Notes under the pieces: model-generated | Databases searched by the model: none | Seen by the model: only the letters and a program-made list of their open reading frames with translations | What the model was told of the DNA's origin: nothing | Program-made: the position numbers and the translations under genes | Assembly: GCA_963843455.1 (NCBI GenBank) | Contig: CAWJKE010000007.1 | Coordinates: forward strand, 310,001 to 374,000 | Reading direction: 5' to 3' | From: CAIQPS01 sp963843455 | GTDB lineage: Bacteria > Actinomycetota > Thermoleophilia > RBG-16-64-13 | Length of the DNA: 64,000 nucleotides | Shown: positions 33,926 to 42,730 of the stretch, piece after piece | Numbering within the stretch: position 1 is the first letter of the stretch | How the letters are laid out: each line of letters opens with the position of its first letter

Positions 33926-36039
33926 GGCGTATCTCCCTGCTGGGTGACGGGGTCGCTCTGGTAGCGGGTGCCAAGCGCGGTCGCGAGGTCTCTGATCCTA
34001 TTTCGGGCTGATTGAGGTCGTTCGAGGACCGCTTCACCGAGAAAGCGGAGTACCTCGTACGCCATCCAGCCTTCGTCCGCGTAGGGTATGCGGGCCTCCA
34101 GCCCCCCGCCGGCAAGCGCGGAGAACTCTACACCCTGGTCCTCTAGATGCCTGCGCCAGCGGGGTTCGAAGCGCACCGTCGCCCAGGTGGCGACATCGCC
34201 GGGGATGAAGGCTTGCCCGCTGCGACCCGAGGTCAGGTCTACTTCGGGGCGCGGGACGTAGGATGTGCCTGTGAGCCGGGCCGAGCGTATACGCTCCAGC
34301 TTGAACGTCCGCTGTCCCCCGGCAACGAGGCAGTACGCCTCCACGTACCACGACTCTCGACCGCGGAAGAGCAGGTAGGGCTCCACCCGCCGGCGCGTGA
34401 CCTCCAGCCGGCCCTTGGTGAGGTATTCCAACTCCACCACAAGGCGGTCCCGAATTCCGCACTTGAGAGCCTCGATCACCTCGGGGTCGGGAGGCAGCAC
34501 GTCGTCCAGCACTACGGCCCGCTCGCCCGGCTTGGCGCCGACGAGCGCCCCGATCTTCTGCCGTACCGGAGCCAGCGATTCGAGCCCAGGAACGGTGAAG
34601 GCGTTTCCGAGCAGATCCAGCGCAAGCAGAAGAGCTCTGGCCATAAGGGGCGACAGGCGGGCCGGCCGCGAGAAGGTGTCCGCCATGACCTCAGGTGTCA
34701 CCCGGACGCCTCCACTCTCGGTCTCTGCCATGACCGCGTAGGTCCCGCCGCCGAAATTCACCAGGTTGATGAGCGACAGGTCCGCCTCGATCTCGTTGCG
34801 GCTAAGGCCGAGGTCGCGCTCCACGACCGTCCAGGGGATGAACTCCGGCCGCTCCGGCTCCACCAGATAGTGAAGCAGGGCGACTGCCCGGGCCAGATGC
34901 TCCGGGGCTATGGGCTGTATCGTCTCCTTGGCGGCCTTCTTGGCCTGGCCGGCTCGTGCCGCTTGCCGAGTGTCGTCGCCGGACGGGTGCTCGCCGACGG
35001 CCGGCTGCGGTTGCTCGGGTGGCCCTTCGTGTGTCCGGCGTACCCGCTCGAGGGCTTTGCGCAGCCGGAGACGGAGTTCAGGCGGCTCTATCAGTTCACC
35101 GCAACCGCCAAGGGCGACCACCCAGGAAAGGAGCACGTCGGCATCGGCGTAGGGAGCGCGGAACCGGGCGCACGCGTCGTCCTCCACGGCGACCGGCAGC
35201 ACGTGCGGGGCCAGTCGTTCGACGAACCAGGCCAGGTCGTCACCGACGCTTATGGTGGCGGCGCCCGCGACGGGTCCGAGCAGCCAGGGAGGCCGGGCCC
35301 GGTACGTCGCGGGGTCGTAGTCTGCGGGCACGTAGAAATCCCGGTTCTTCTCGGTAAGAAAGGACACCGGGCCGGCGATCCGCGTCACTCGGAAGGTCCG
35401 TACCGCCTGGCGGACGTGATCCCGTCCGACGACGTACCAGTGCCCTTGAATGAAGAAGAGGCTGTACGGATCGACCGTGCGCGTCATGACCGGAGCCTCG
35501 GGGTCCACGCGGGGGTACGAGAACGACACCGACCGACCTCGGGCCACCGCGTCTTCCAGACGGGCCAGTTGCCTGCCGGCCTTGCGGGCATCCTCGTCGG
35601 GCGCCAGGGCGACCGGAAGGAGATCGAACTGTCCGGTGAGCACGTCCTGACGACCATGGCAGATGGCGGTCAGCGCCAGGCGCAAGGGGCGCGCGTATGC
35701 AAAGCGGCCGTCCAGCGCGGCCAGGGCCATGGATAGCGCGGTCAACTCCGCGGGGGTGAAGTCGACCTGGGGCAGGCGAAAATCCTCTTCCGTCAGGAGA
35801 TAGAGCTGCGCCTCGGCGGCGTCGTTCGCCTCTGAACCGCTCAGCGCCCGGATCTCGATCCCTATCTTTGCCAGGTCGGCCCGGTCGCCGTGAAAGCGTC
35901 GGGTGAACGTGTCATCGCTCATCTCCGAATAGCCTTCGACCGATTCCTGGATCTCCCGCGCGGTGAAGGGCCTCGTCTTGCTAAGGAGAAAAGACAGGAG
36001 AGATAGCTGCCGTATGAGTTTGTCTTCGTCCCGGCTCAT
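33922..36039 (-). CDS. pafBC: Fused PafB-PafC WYL-domain transcriptional regulator
   Basis: A 705-residue protein with two tandem HTH-WYL-WCX units. Unit 1 (~1-330) begins RDEDKLIRQLSLLSFLLSKT and has the WYL core HWYVVGRDHVRQAVRTFRV. A basic Ala-rich linker (~335-375) follows. Unit 2 (~375-700) contains APEHLARAVALLHYLV and ESWYVEAYCLVAGGQRTFKLERIR. PafB and PafC are normally separate subunits that activate the SOS-independent DNA-damage response in Actinobacteria; fused forms are known. It diverges from addB-addA, a recombinational repair nuclease, with ~125 bp between, which suits a repair regulator. TAGTCT lies 6 nt before the ATG, so translation is probably leaderless. Confidence 0.9.
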   Translation of the reverse strand: MSRDEDKLIRQLSLLSFLLSKTRPFTAREIQESVEGYSEMSDDTFTRRFHGDRADLAKIGIEIRALSGSEANDAAEAQLYLLTEEDFRLPQVDFTPAELTALSMALAALDGRFAYARPLRLALTAICHGRQDVLTGQFDLLPVALAPDEDARKAGRQLARLEDAVARGRSVSFSYPRVDPEAPVMTRTVDPYSLFFIQGHWYVVGRDHVRQAVRTFRVTRIAGPVSFLTEKNRDFYVPADYDPATYRARPPWLLGPVAGAATISVGDDLAWFVERLAPHVLPVAVEDDACARFRAPYADADVLLSWVVALGGCGELIEPPELRLRLRKALERVRRTHEGPPEQPQPAVGEHPSGDDTRQAARAGQAKKAAKETIQPIAPEHLARAVALLHYLVEPERPEFIPWTVVERDLGLSRNEIEADLSLINLVNFGGGTYAVMAETESGGVRVTPEVMADTFSRPARLSPLMARALLLALDLLGNAFTVPGLESLAPVRQKIGALVGAKPGERAVVLDDVLPPDPEVIEALKCGIRDRLVVELEYLTKGRLEVTRRRVEPYLLFRGRESWYVEAYCLVAGGQRTFKLERIRSARLTGTSYVPRPEVDLTSGRSGQAFIPGDVATWATVRFEPRWRRHLEDQGVEFSALAGGGLEARIPYADEGWMAYEVLRFLGEAVLERPQSARNRIRDLATALGTRYQSDPVTQQGDTP

Positions 36040-36164
36040 GCCGTAAGACTAGCGCACAAGACCGGCCGGGTCACCTCGGCCCTGCCCGGTTCGTCGTTCG
36101 GGACACCGACCTGCGGTGCGCGTAGTCCCGTCCGTCCGCTGCTGCCCCTACAATGTGTACTGAC
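36040..36164. promoter_or_regulatory. Divergent promoter region pafBC / addB
   Basis: Minus-strand TAGTCT (36046-36051) serves pafBC and plus-strand TACAAT (36149-36154) serves addB; both predict leaderless or near-leaderless mRNAs. Eight bases before TACAAT is CCGTCCGCT, a weak partial match to the TTGTCRGTG half of the PafBC-linked RecA-NDp motif. A better match to that half (TCGGTG, minus strand near 36105) lacks a -10 at the right distance. Confidence 0.4.
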
Positions 36165-39128
36165 ATGAGCACATCATCTCCCTCCGGCCTCACTCTCATC
36201 CTTGGCCCTGCCAACTCGGGTAAGTTGGGGCACGTGCTCGGGTGGTGGGAGGCCAGGTTGGGATCCCGCCCGCTGGTGGTCGTTCCCACGGGGCCCGACG
36301 CCCGTGGTCTCTCCGCCGAGATGGCGCAGCGGGCCGGGGCTCTGGTCGGCCAGTCGCCGGCCATCACCTTGGATGGCCTTGTCCGCCTGTTGCTCGGGCG
36401 GTCCCCTCGCTACGCGGGCGATTTCGAACGCTCGCTTCTGATCTCCCAGTTGTTGCACGAACGCCCGCCTCAGGCTCCCGGATTCTCGGCTCGGTTTCCA
36501 GGGGTGGTCCCGGCCGCCGGTTCGCTGCTCGAACAGCTCGGCGACAGCGGCCGGACTCCAAACGAGATCACCGTGGCGCTCGAGCGCTGGGCGTCGGTAG
36601 ACGCGGACTCCGCGCTACTAGCGGCCGATATCCGCAGCCTGTTGGTGACCTATCGGGGCCTCCGGGAGCGCCTTGGATTGTCCGACCGGTCCGACTCTCT
36701 CCGGGAGGCCGTGGCGGCGGCCGGCAGCTGGACGCGACCGCTGGCTCTGTACGGTTTCACCTCCTTCACCCTCGCGCAGAGACGTTTGATCGCGGCCCTC
36801 GCGCAGGCCACCGAAGTCGTTCTCGCCTTCGACTACGAGCGCTCGAGGGCTCGGGGGCTGACGACCCAGAGCGAACTCGCCTCGTGGGAGGCACTCGCCA
36901 CACAGACGGTCGAGCTCACGCCCCAGAGTCTTGCCTACACCTCTCCGGCCATCGGCTACCTCGAGCGGCACTTCATGGACGATGGTCCTCGCCCGGAGCC
37001 ACCTCGCTCGTGGACTGGGTCCGAAGGCGTGCGGTTCTTACTGGCCTCGGGTCAGAGGAACGAGGCAGAACTAGCGGCTATCGAGGTAGCCGATCTCATC
37101 CGCTCGGGACTTTTCCCAGGCGAGATCGCCGTCGTCGTCCGCCACATGAAGACCTGGGGCCGACTGCTACAAGACGTCTTCGCCTCCTGCGCCATCCCGT
37201 GCGAGGTGGACGAGCGGCTCACACTCGGCGAGACCGGACTCGGCCACGTCTTCCTCACCGGTGTGCGCGGCGTCGCCGGCGACGACCCGATCGCCGTCCT
37301 CAAATACCTTCGCAGTCCCTTCAGCGGTCTGACCCTGGAGCAGGCGAGCGATCTGGAGCTGGACTACCTGCGAAAGACGGCACGAGGGGTGGACGCCCTT
37401 GAGCGGTGCGCCGATCCTGTGGCGCGGCGGCCCCTCGAAGAGCTTGCTCGGGTCGTCGCACGGCAAGCCGAGGGTGTCTTTGTGAACCTCGCCGCGGCCC
37501 AGGCGCTGGCCCGGAGGATGCTGGAAGACGGTCTGCGTAGCTCTGCTGCAGCCCCTGCCGACGTGGCCGCCGATGCTGCCGCCGACGCACGGGCCTTCCG
37601 TGCTCTGCAGGATGCTCTGTCGAGGCTCTCCCGGCATGGAGAAGAAGGAGAGCTTCCCCCAGCGGCCCTCCGAACGGACGTTCTCCTGCCTGCGCTCGCC
37701 GGCATGGCAGTACCAGGAGGCTCCCTGGGGTCCGAGAGCGCTGTGCAGGTCCTCACCCTTCATCGGGCGCGCGCCCGCCGGTTCCAGGCCGTACTGGTCC
37801 TCGGCCTGGTGGAGGGCGAGTTTCCCGGCCGCGTCGATCGCCCAGCGCTGCTGACCGCGACCCAACAGGCCCGCCTGGATGCCGTCGGCGGGGGCCTCTT
37901 CTCGCCTGAGGCCGACCAGGAGGAGGCTCTCTTCGCGCGGGCGATATCCCGGGCCTGGAAGGTCTTGCTGCTCAGTGCACGTGACGCCGATGACGGGGGT
38001 GGTCACGCCGGTCAGTCGTACTACTGGTCGCACTGCAAGACGGTTCTCGGGGTCGGCGAACGTGAGCACGTCCACCGCACGTTGGCCGACCAGGTGTTCG
38101 ACCTTGCCGGCGCTCCCTCGCCGCGGCAGTATCTGCGGGCGTGCGCCGCGCAGCGTTGCGAACCCCATCCCGGCAGCGGGCTGCCGGCGCTCGCCCTGCC
38201 AGAATGGGGGCCGCCGGCAGGACCGGCTCGGCTGCTGTCCCCGCAAATCCTCGACGAGCTGGCGGCGACCAGGTGTTTCAGTCCCTCTGGGCTCGAGAGC
38301 TATCTTCGGTGCCCGTTCGGATGGTTCGTGGAGAGAGTCATCGGCGTCGAGGATATGGAGTCGCTCGTTGACGGCCGCCTGGTGGGACAGCTTCTGCACA
38401 CGGCCCTCAACGACACCTACCGCGAACTCCGCTCGGCCGGCGTCCTGCCGCTTCGAGCCTGCGACATCTCGTACGCTGAGCGTACCGCCTATGCGATCAT
38501 CGAGGCCCTCGTGGAGAGCGACCAATGCCCCGGTACTCGCTCTGAGCGCCGTCTTGTCGAGTGGCGGCTCAAACGGATGGCGGCCAATCTGTTCGCGATG
38601 GAGGTCGCCGCCGGCAGCTCTCTTACCCTGGAGGCCACGGAGTTGAGCGTGGGTGGAGCGAATGGAGTCGACGTAGGCGGGCTGGCCATACGCGGCCGTA
38701 TCGACCGGGTGGATTCCACACCCGAAGGAGCGCTGTTCATCGTCGACTACAAGAGCGGCGGCGTTCCGGCAAAAAGCAAGATCGGGACGGCCGAGGGACT
38801 GCAGTTGCCTCTCTACATGCTCGCTCTCGAGAAGGAAAGCCCGGGCCGCCGGATAGCAGGAGGCGTCTACCTTTCGCCGGGCGCGGGGGAGCGTTCGGGT
38901 GTCGTCATGGCCGGGTGTGAGGGCGCTTTGGGCGGGGAGAGGGGTGGCTGCCTCGTAGCGCAGCCTGACGAACTGCAGCGGATGCTGCATGACGCGCTGA
39001 TGCTGGCGCGTGAAGGCGCAGAGGGCATAAGGAGCGGCAGGATCGCACCCCCCGCCGATCGTAGCTGCCCCCCGTGGTGCCGACTGGGTCCCGTTTGCAG
39101 GGCGCGGAGGGGAGGATTCAGGCGATGA
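36165..39128 (+). CDS. addB: AddB-like helicase/nuclease subunit with Fe-S PD-(D/E)XK nuclease
   Basis: A 987-residue subunit of a double-strand-break resection machine. Walker A GPANSGK at 14-20 opens a degenerate UvrD-like helicase domain. The C-terminal nuclease carries GRIDRVD and IVDYKSGG (~860), framed by Cys ~715 (YLRCPFGW) and a C-x3-C-x5-C set near 967-977 (CPPWCRLGPVC), the 4Fe-4S staple of AddB nucleases. Start ATG 36165 was chosen over ATG 36153 because the latter overlaps the -10 box. Coupled to addA by ATGA overlap. AdnA of mycobacteria is an alternative name, but the weak helicase motifs favour AddB. Confidence 0.87.
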   Translation: MSTSSPSGLTLILGPANSGKLGHVLGWWEARLGSRPLVVVPTGPDARGLSAEMAQRAGALVGQSPAITLDGLVRLLLGRSPRYAGDFERSLLISQLLHERPPQAPGFSARFPGVVPAAGSLLEQLGDSGRTPNEITVALERWASVDADSALLAADIRSLLVTYRGLRERLGLSDRSDSLREAVAAAGSWTRPLALYGFTSFTLAQRRLIAALAQATEVVLAFDYERSRARGLTTQSELASWEALATQTVELTPQSLAYTSPAIGYLERHFMDDGPRPEPPRSWTGSEGVRFLLASGQRNEAELAAIEVADLIRSGLFPGEIAVVVRHMKTWGRLLQDVFASCAIPCEVDERLTLGETGLGHVFLTGVRGVAGDDPIAVLKYLRSPFSGLTLEQASDLELDYLRKTARGVDALERCADPVARRPLEELARVVARQAEGVFVNLAAAQALARRMLEDGLRSSAAAPADVAADAAADARAFRALQDALSRLSRHGEEGELPPAALRTDVLLPALAGMAVPGGSLGSESAVQVLTLHRARARRFQAVLVLGLVEGEFPGRVDRPALLTATQQARLDAVGGGLFSPEADQEEALFARAISRAWKVLLLSARDADDGGGHAGQSYYWSHCKTVLGVGEREHVHRTLADQVFDLAGAPSPRQYLRACAAQRCEPHPGSGLPALALPEWGPPAGPARLLSPQILDELAATRCFSPSGLESYLRCPFGWFVERVIGVEDMESLVDGRLVGQLLHTALNDTYRELRSAGVLPLRACDISYAERTAYAIIEALVESDQCPGTRSERRLVEWRLKRMAANLFAMEVAAGSSLTLEATELSVGGANGVDVGGLAIRGRIDRVDSTPEGALFIVDYKSGGVPAKSKIGTAEGLQLPLYMLALEKESPGRRIAGGVYLSPGAGERSGVVMAGCEGALGGERGGCLVAQPDELQRMLHDALMLAREGAEGIRSGRIAPPADRSCPPWCRLGPVCRARRGGFRR

Positions 39129-42100
39129 GCTATCTCGAAAACGCACCATTGTCCCCTGCGCAACGCAAGATCCTGTCCAATGGCAGGCCCCGGGGCCTGG
39201 TCGCCGCCGGCGCCGGCAGTGGCAAGACGCGCCTGCTCGTAGCCTACTTCCTACACGCTCTGCTCGACCAAGGCGTACCGTTCGAAAGCTTGGCCGCCGT
39301 CACCTTCACTCGCAAGGCAGGCTCCGAGCTGGCCGAGCGCATCCGGCAAGAGCTCGTCGCGTATGGCCGCCCCGACCTCGCCCGTTCGGTCGACGGGGCC
39401 GCTATCGGTACCATCCACGGGCTGTGCAGGCGCCTGCTGAGCGAGCAGGTGCTCAAAGCTGGGATCGATCCCTCGTTCTCCATTCTCGAATCCGACGCCG
39501 GGAGTCTGATCAAGGAGGAGATATCCAAGCGCGCCTGGGGCCGGGTGATCGAAGAGGCCGGCGAGAGCGAGCTGGAAGCCTTGGCTTCGCGGGGGGACGG
39601 CCTGAGAAAGCAGACTCTTCTTCTCTACGACCGGTTGCGGGGCATGGGGCAGGAGCGGCCGCAACTGCACATCGAGCCCGGTCCGGCGGAGACAGGCCTC
39701 CGCCAAGCTCTCGCTTGCGCATGCCGCGACGCGCTCGCCCAAGCGGGGCGCCTTTCCAAGCTTGGCCCCTCGCTCGAAAGCGATCTCGAGAAGATCGTCA
39801 GATGCGGGAAGTGGCTCGAGCGGACGGCACCCGGGAGTCCGGAACTCCGGGTGGCGGCGACCACAGCTTTCTTCCCCAGTCGCAGGACCGCGTCGGCCGA
39901 ATCGTGGCTGGCTCCGGTCAGAGCGGCTCTTGCCCGGTATCGCTGTGCCCTCGCCGAGCAGGAACTTCGCCCGCTCCTGAGCGTCACGAACCGGCTGCTT
40001 GCGCTGTTTCACGAGGAGTACGAAGCGTACAAGGAGTCCCGCGGGGTCCTGGACTTTGCGGATTTGGAGCTGCGGGCGAAGGCGTTGCTCTCTGCTGCGG
40101 GCTCCAAGACTGCTCTCGATGTACCGGCTTCTGTATCGTGTCTGCTCGTCGACGAGTTCCAGGACACGAACGAGCTTCAATGCGCCATCCTCGAGGGCCT
40201 GGGGGCCCAGCGGGTGCTCATGGTCGGTGACGAGCGCCAGAGCATCTACCGCTTCAGGGGAGCCGATGTCGACGTGTTCCGCCGACGCAAACAGGTGAGT
40301 GATCTGAGCCAGCACCGGCTCGACACCAACTACCGCAGCCGCCCGGAGATCCTCGGCTTCATCAATAGGCTGTTCTCACAGGGGACCTTCTTTGGCCCGG
40401 CAGGGTTCGAGAGTCTCGTCGCGGGCCGCGATGTGGGCGCCGGCGTCTCGAGAGACGGGCGAGATTCCTGGGCGACCGAGGTGCTCATCGCGGAGCGGCC
40501 GCTCGCAGACGGAGGCCAAGGACCGGAGTCAGCGTTCCAGCAGGCCGAAGCCCACGTGGTGGCCGAGCGTGTCCGGCGCCTTCTCGACGAAGAAGGCTTC
40601 TCGCAGGGCGACGTAGTCCTCCTGCTCCCGTCGATCACCCATGTAGGGCTCTACCAGCAGGCGCTGCTCGGCCGGGGGATAGACGTATACGTGGTGCGCG
40701 GCAAAGGCTACTACTCCCAGGACGAGGTGGCCGATGTCGCGGCTCTGCTGCGGCTTCTGGTGAATCCTCACGACGACCTGTCCCTCGTTACCGTCCTTCG
40801 CTCGCCGCTGGTGGGGGTGTCCGACGACTGCCTCTATCTGCTCGGGCGCGCGGCGCACGGCCCGCGCGCCCGCTCGCTCTGGGAGGTGGTGCGAGAGGGT
40901 CGCACCGACCAGATAGATCGGCAGGACCGGGAGAAGTTGGATGCGTTCACCCGGCGCCTGGGTGCGTTGCGCAGCCGAGTGGGGCGGCCGGGTCTCTCTC
41001 GGCTTATCGACGAAGCTTTGACTGCATGCGACTACGACCTCTGCCTGCTTGCCGCACCCGAGGGCAAGCGCCGGTTCGCAAACATCCGCAAGTTGATGAG
41101 GATGGCAGCCGACTTCGAGAGTCTGGAGGGTCCCGATCTGGCGGGTTTTGTCGATCTTCTGGGCTCGTTGGGCGACGTGGGGGCCGATGAGGGCAACGCC
41201 CCCAGCCTGGCGGAGGGCGAGGACGTGGTGCGCGTGATGACGGTCCATCAGGCCAAAGGACTGGAATTCCCGGCCGTACTGGTGGGGGGACTCGGCTCCG
41301 ATGCCTGGCAGGACAGTCCGGGCGAGTTCATCGTCGGAGACGACGGACGAGTCGCCGCCCAGGTGACGGGGGTGAAGACCACCTACGAAGCGAGCGCTCC
41401 GCACTGGGGACCGGCGCCGGAGATACTCGCCGATGAGCAGGCCCACGAAGAAGAGGAGGACATCCGTCTGCTCTATGTGGCCATGACCAGGGCCAAAGAC
41501 AAGCTGGTCCTCGTCGGTGCGCGGCCTACCGGGAACAGGGCCGATGCTCGTCGTATCGGCAGGATCGTGACCGCCCTTGGACTGGACGCCCTCCCCCAAC
41601 CGGGTACTGTCGTGACTTTGGACGACATCGGCGCAGCGATCATCGGGGTGCTGTCGGATGCCGCCGAGGGCGCAGGGCCGTCCCCAGGGGACGCGGCGGC
41701 ACCCTCCGCCTGTGGGCCATCCTCGGCTCCTGAACCCGTGTGCTTCCTCAATCTTCCGTCCCCAGGTCCGGCTCCCCGGCAGATCAGCTTCTCGGCGCTC
41801 TCGGCCTTCAGCCGCTGTCCGCGGCGCTACTACTTGGAGCGGGTTCTGGGTCTGGCCTCTTTGTCGGCGCTCGGGGCCGCCGCCAACGATGGTGACGGTG
41901 GCACTGCGGACCGACTGCAGACACTCCTAGACGACGCTGAGACCCACGCCGGCCGCGAGGTGGGGCTGCTGGTGCACTCCCTCTTGGAGCAGGTCGATCT
42001 CACGGCGTCGGAGCGCCCGACACGCGAAGATCTGCGCAAGCGAGCAGAGACAATCTTGGCCGACGAAGATCTTCGCCTCGCCAGCAATGGGATCGAGCGC

Positions 42101-42574
42101 GCGCTGGAACTGGTCATCGCGTTCTGGGATTCTCCCCTAGCCGGTGACCCAGAGATAGGCTCTGGGTTACGGGAACAGACGTTCTTCTTTCTTGAGGGCG
42201 ATATGGCCGTGCACGGGGTCATGGATCTACTATGGCAAGGAGAGAAGCGGTGGCGCATCGTGGACTACAAGTCGAACTCGTTGGGCAGCCGCACTCCGGG
42301 GGAGGTCGCTGAGAGCTACCACATGCAGACAGCCGTCTATTGTCTTGCGGGCCTGAAGGCGGGGGCGCCGGCCATCCGCATGGAGTTCCTGTTTCTCGAG
42401 AAGCCGCGTGAGCCCGTGGTCTTCGAGTACCGGCAGGAGGACCGGAGGTACTTGGAGGGTCTGCTCGACGAAGCGCTCGCGGGGATCAGGGAGGGCAACT
42501 TCACGGCACGGGTCGGCGCCGCCTGCGGCGACTGCGCGGTCGAGGGTCTCTGTCACTCGATGACCCGCTTCTGA
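39125..42574 (+). CDS. addA: AddA-like UvrD/REP helicase-nuclease
   Basis: A 1149-residue SF1A helicase fused to a RecB-type nuclease. Helicase motifs: Q-motif SPAQRKILS, Walker A AAGAGSGKTR (~30-38), TFTRKAGSELAERI, Walker B VDEFQDTN (~342-348), ERQSIYRFRGAD, VMTVHQAKGLEFPAV and LLYVAMTRAKDKLVLVG. The nuclease has GVMDLLW and IVDYKSNS (~1045). Unusually it also has a Cys framework: SRCPRRYY (~900) and CGDCAVEGLC at the C-terminus (C-x2-C-x5-C), so it may hold its own Fe-S cluster. It works with AddB at DNA ends to feed RecA. Confidence 0.9.
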   Translation: MSYLENAPLSPAQRKILSNGRPRGLVAAGAGSGKTRLLVAYFLHALLDQGVPFESLAAVTFTRKAGSELAERIRQELVAYGRPDLARSVDGAAIGTIHGLCRRLLSEQVLKAGIDPSFSILESDAGSLIKEEISKRAWGRVIEEAGESELEALASRGDGLRKQTLLLYDRLRGMGQERPQLHIEPGPAETGLRQALACACRDALAQAGRLSKLGPSLESDLEKIVRCGKWLERTAPGSPELRVAATTAFFPSRRTASAESWLAPVRAALARYRCALAEQELRPLLSVTNRLLALFHEEYEAYKESRGVLDFADLELRAKALLSAAGSKTALDVPASVSCLLVDEFQDTNELQCAILEGLGAQRVLMVGDERQSIYRFRGADVDVFRRRKQVSDLSQHRLDTNYRSRPEILGFINRLFSQGTFFGPAGFESLVAGRDVGAGVSRDGRDSWATEVLIAERPLADGGQGPESAFQQAEAHVVAERVRRLLDEEGFSQGDVVLLLPSITHVGLYQQALLGRGIDVYVVRGKGYYSQDEVADVAALLRLLVNPHDDLSLVTVLRSPLVGVSDDCLYLLGRAAHGPRARSLWEVVREGRTDQIDRQDREKLDAFTRRLGALRSRVGRPGLSRLIDEALTACDYDLCLLAAPEGKRRFANIRKLMRMAADFESLEGPDLAGFVDLLGSLGDVGADEGNAPSLAEGEDVVRVMTVHQAKGLEFPAVLVGGLGSDAWQDSPGEFIVGDDGRVAAQVTGVKTTYEASAPHWGPAPEILADEQAHEEEEDIRLLYVAMTRAKDKLVLVGARPTGNRADARRIGRIVTALGLDALPQPGTVVTLDDIGAAIIGVLSDAAEGAGPSPGDAAAPSACGPSSAPEPVCFLNLPSPGPAPRQISFSALSAFSRCPRRYYLERVLGLASLSALGAAANDGDGGTADRLQTLLDDAETHAGREVGLLVHSLLEQVDLTASERPTREDLRKRAETILADEDLRLASNGIERALELVIAFWDSPLAGDPEIGSGLREQTFFFLEGDMAVHGVMDLLWQGEKRWRIVDYKSNSLGSRTPGEVAESYHMQTAVYCLAGLKAGAPAIRMEFLFLEKPREPVVFEYRQEDRRYLEGLLDEALAGIREGNFTARVGAACGDCAVEGLCHSMTRF

Positions 42575-42581
42575 CTGGTGG

Positions 42582-42587
42582 TAGAAT
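42582..42587 (+). promoter_or_regulatory. -10 box of tRNA-Pro(CGG)
   Basis: TAGAAT starts 39 nt before the tRNA 5' end and 8 nt after the addA stop. Confidence 0.5.
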
Positions 42588-42620
42588 AGGCGACCGGCAA
42601 GGGCGTCAAGGCCCATGAGG

Positions 42621-42697
42621 CGGGGTGTAGCGCAGCCTGGTAGCGCGCATCGTTCGGGACGATGAGGTCCCGGGTTCAAATCCCGGCACCCCGACCA
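42621..42697 (+). tRNA. tRNA-Pro (anticodon CGG)
   Basis: A 77-nt cloverleaf: acceptor CGGGGTG with CACCCCG, anticodon stem CATCG/CGATG with loop TTCGGGA (anticodon CGG), T arm CCGGGTTCAAATCCCGG, and an encoded CCA end. Confidence 0.96.
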
Positions 42698-42730
42698 TCA
42701 GAGAGAGGGGCATACAGATGCCCCGGTTGT

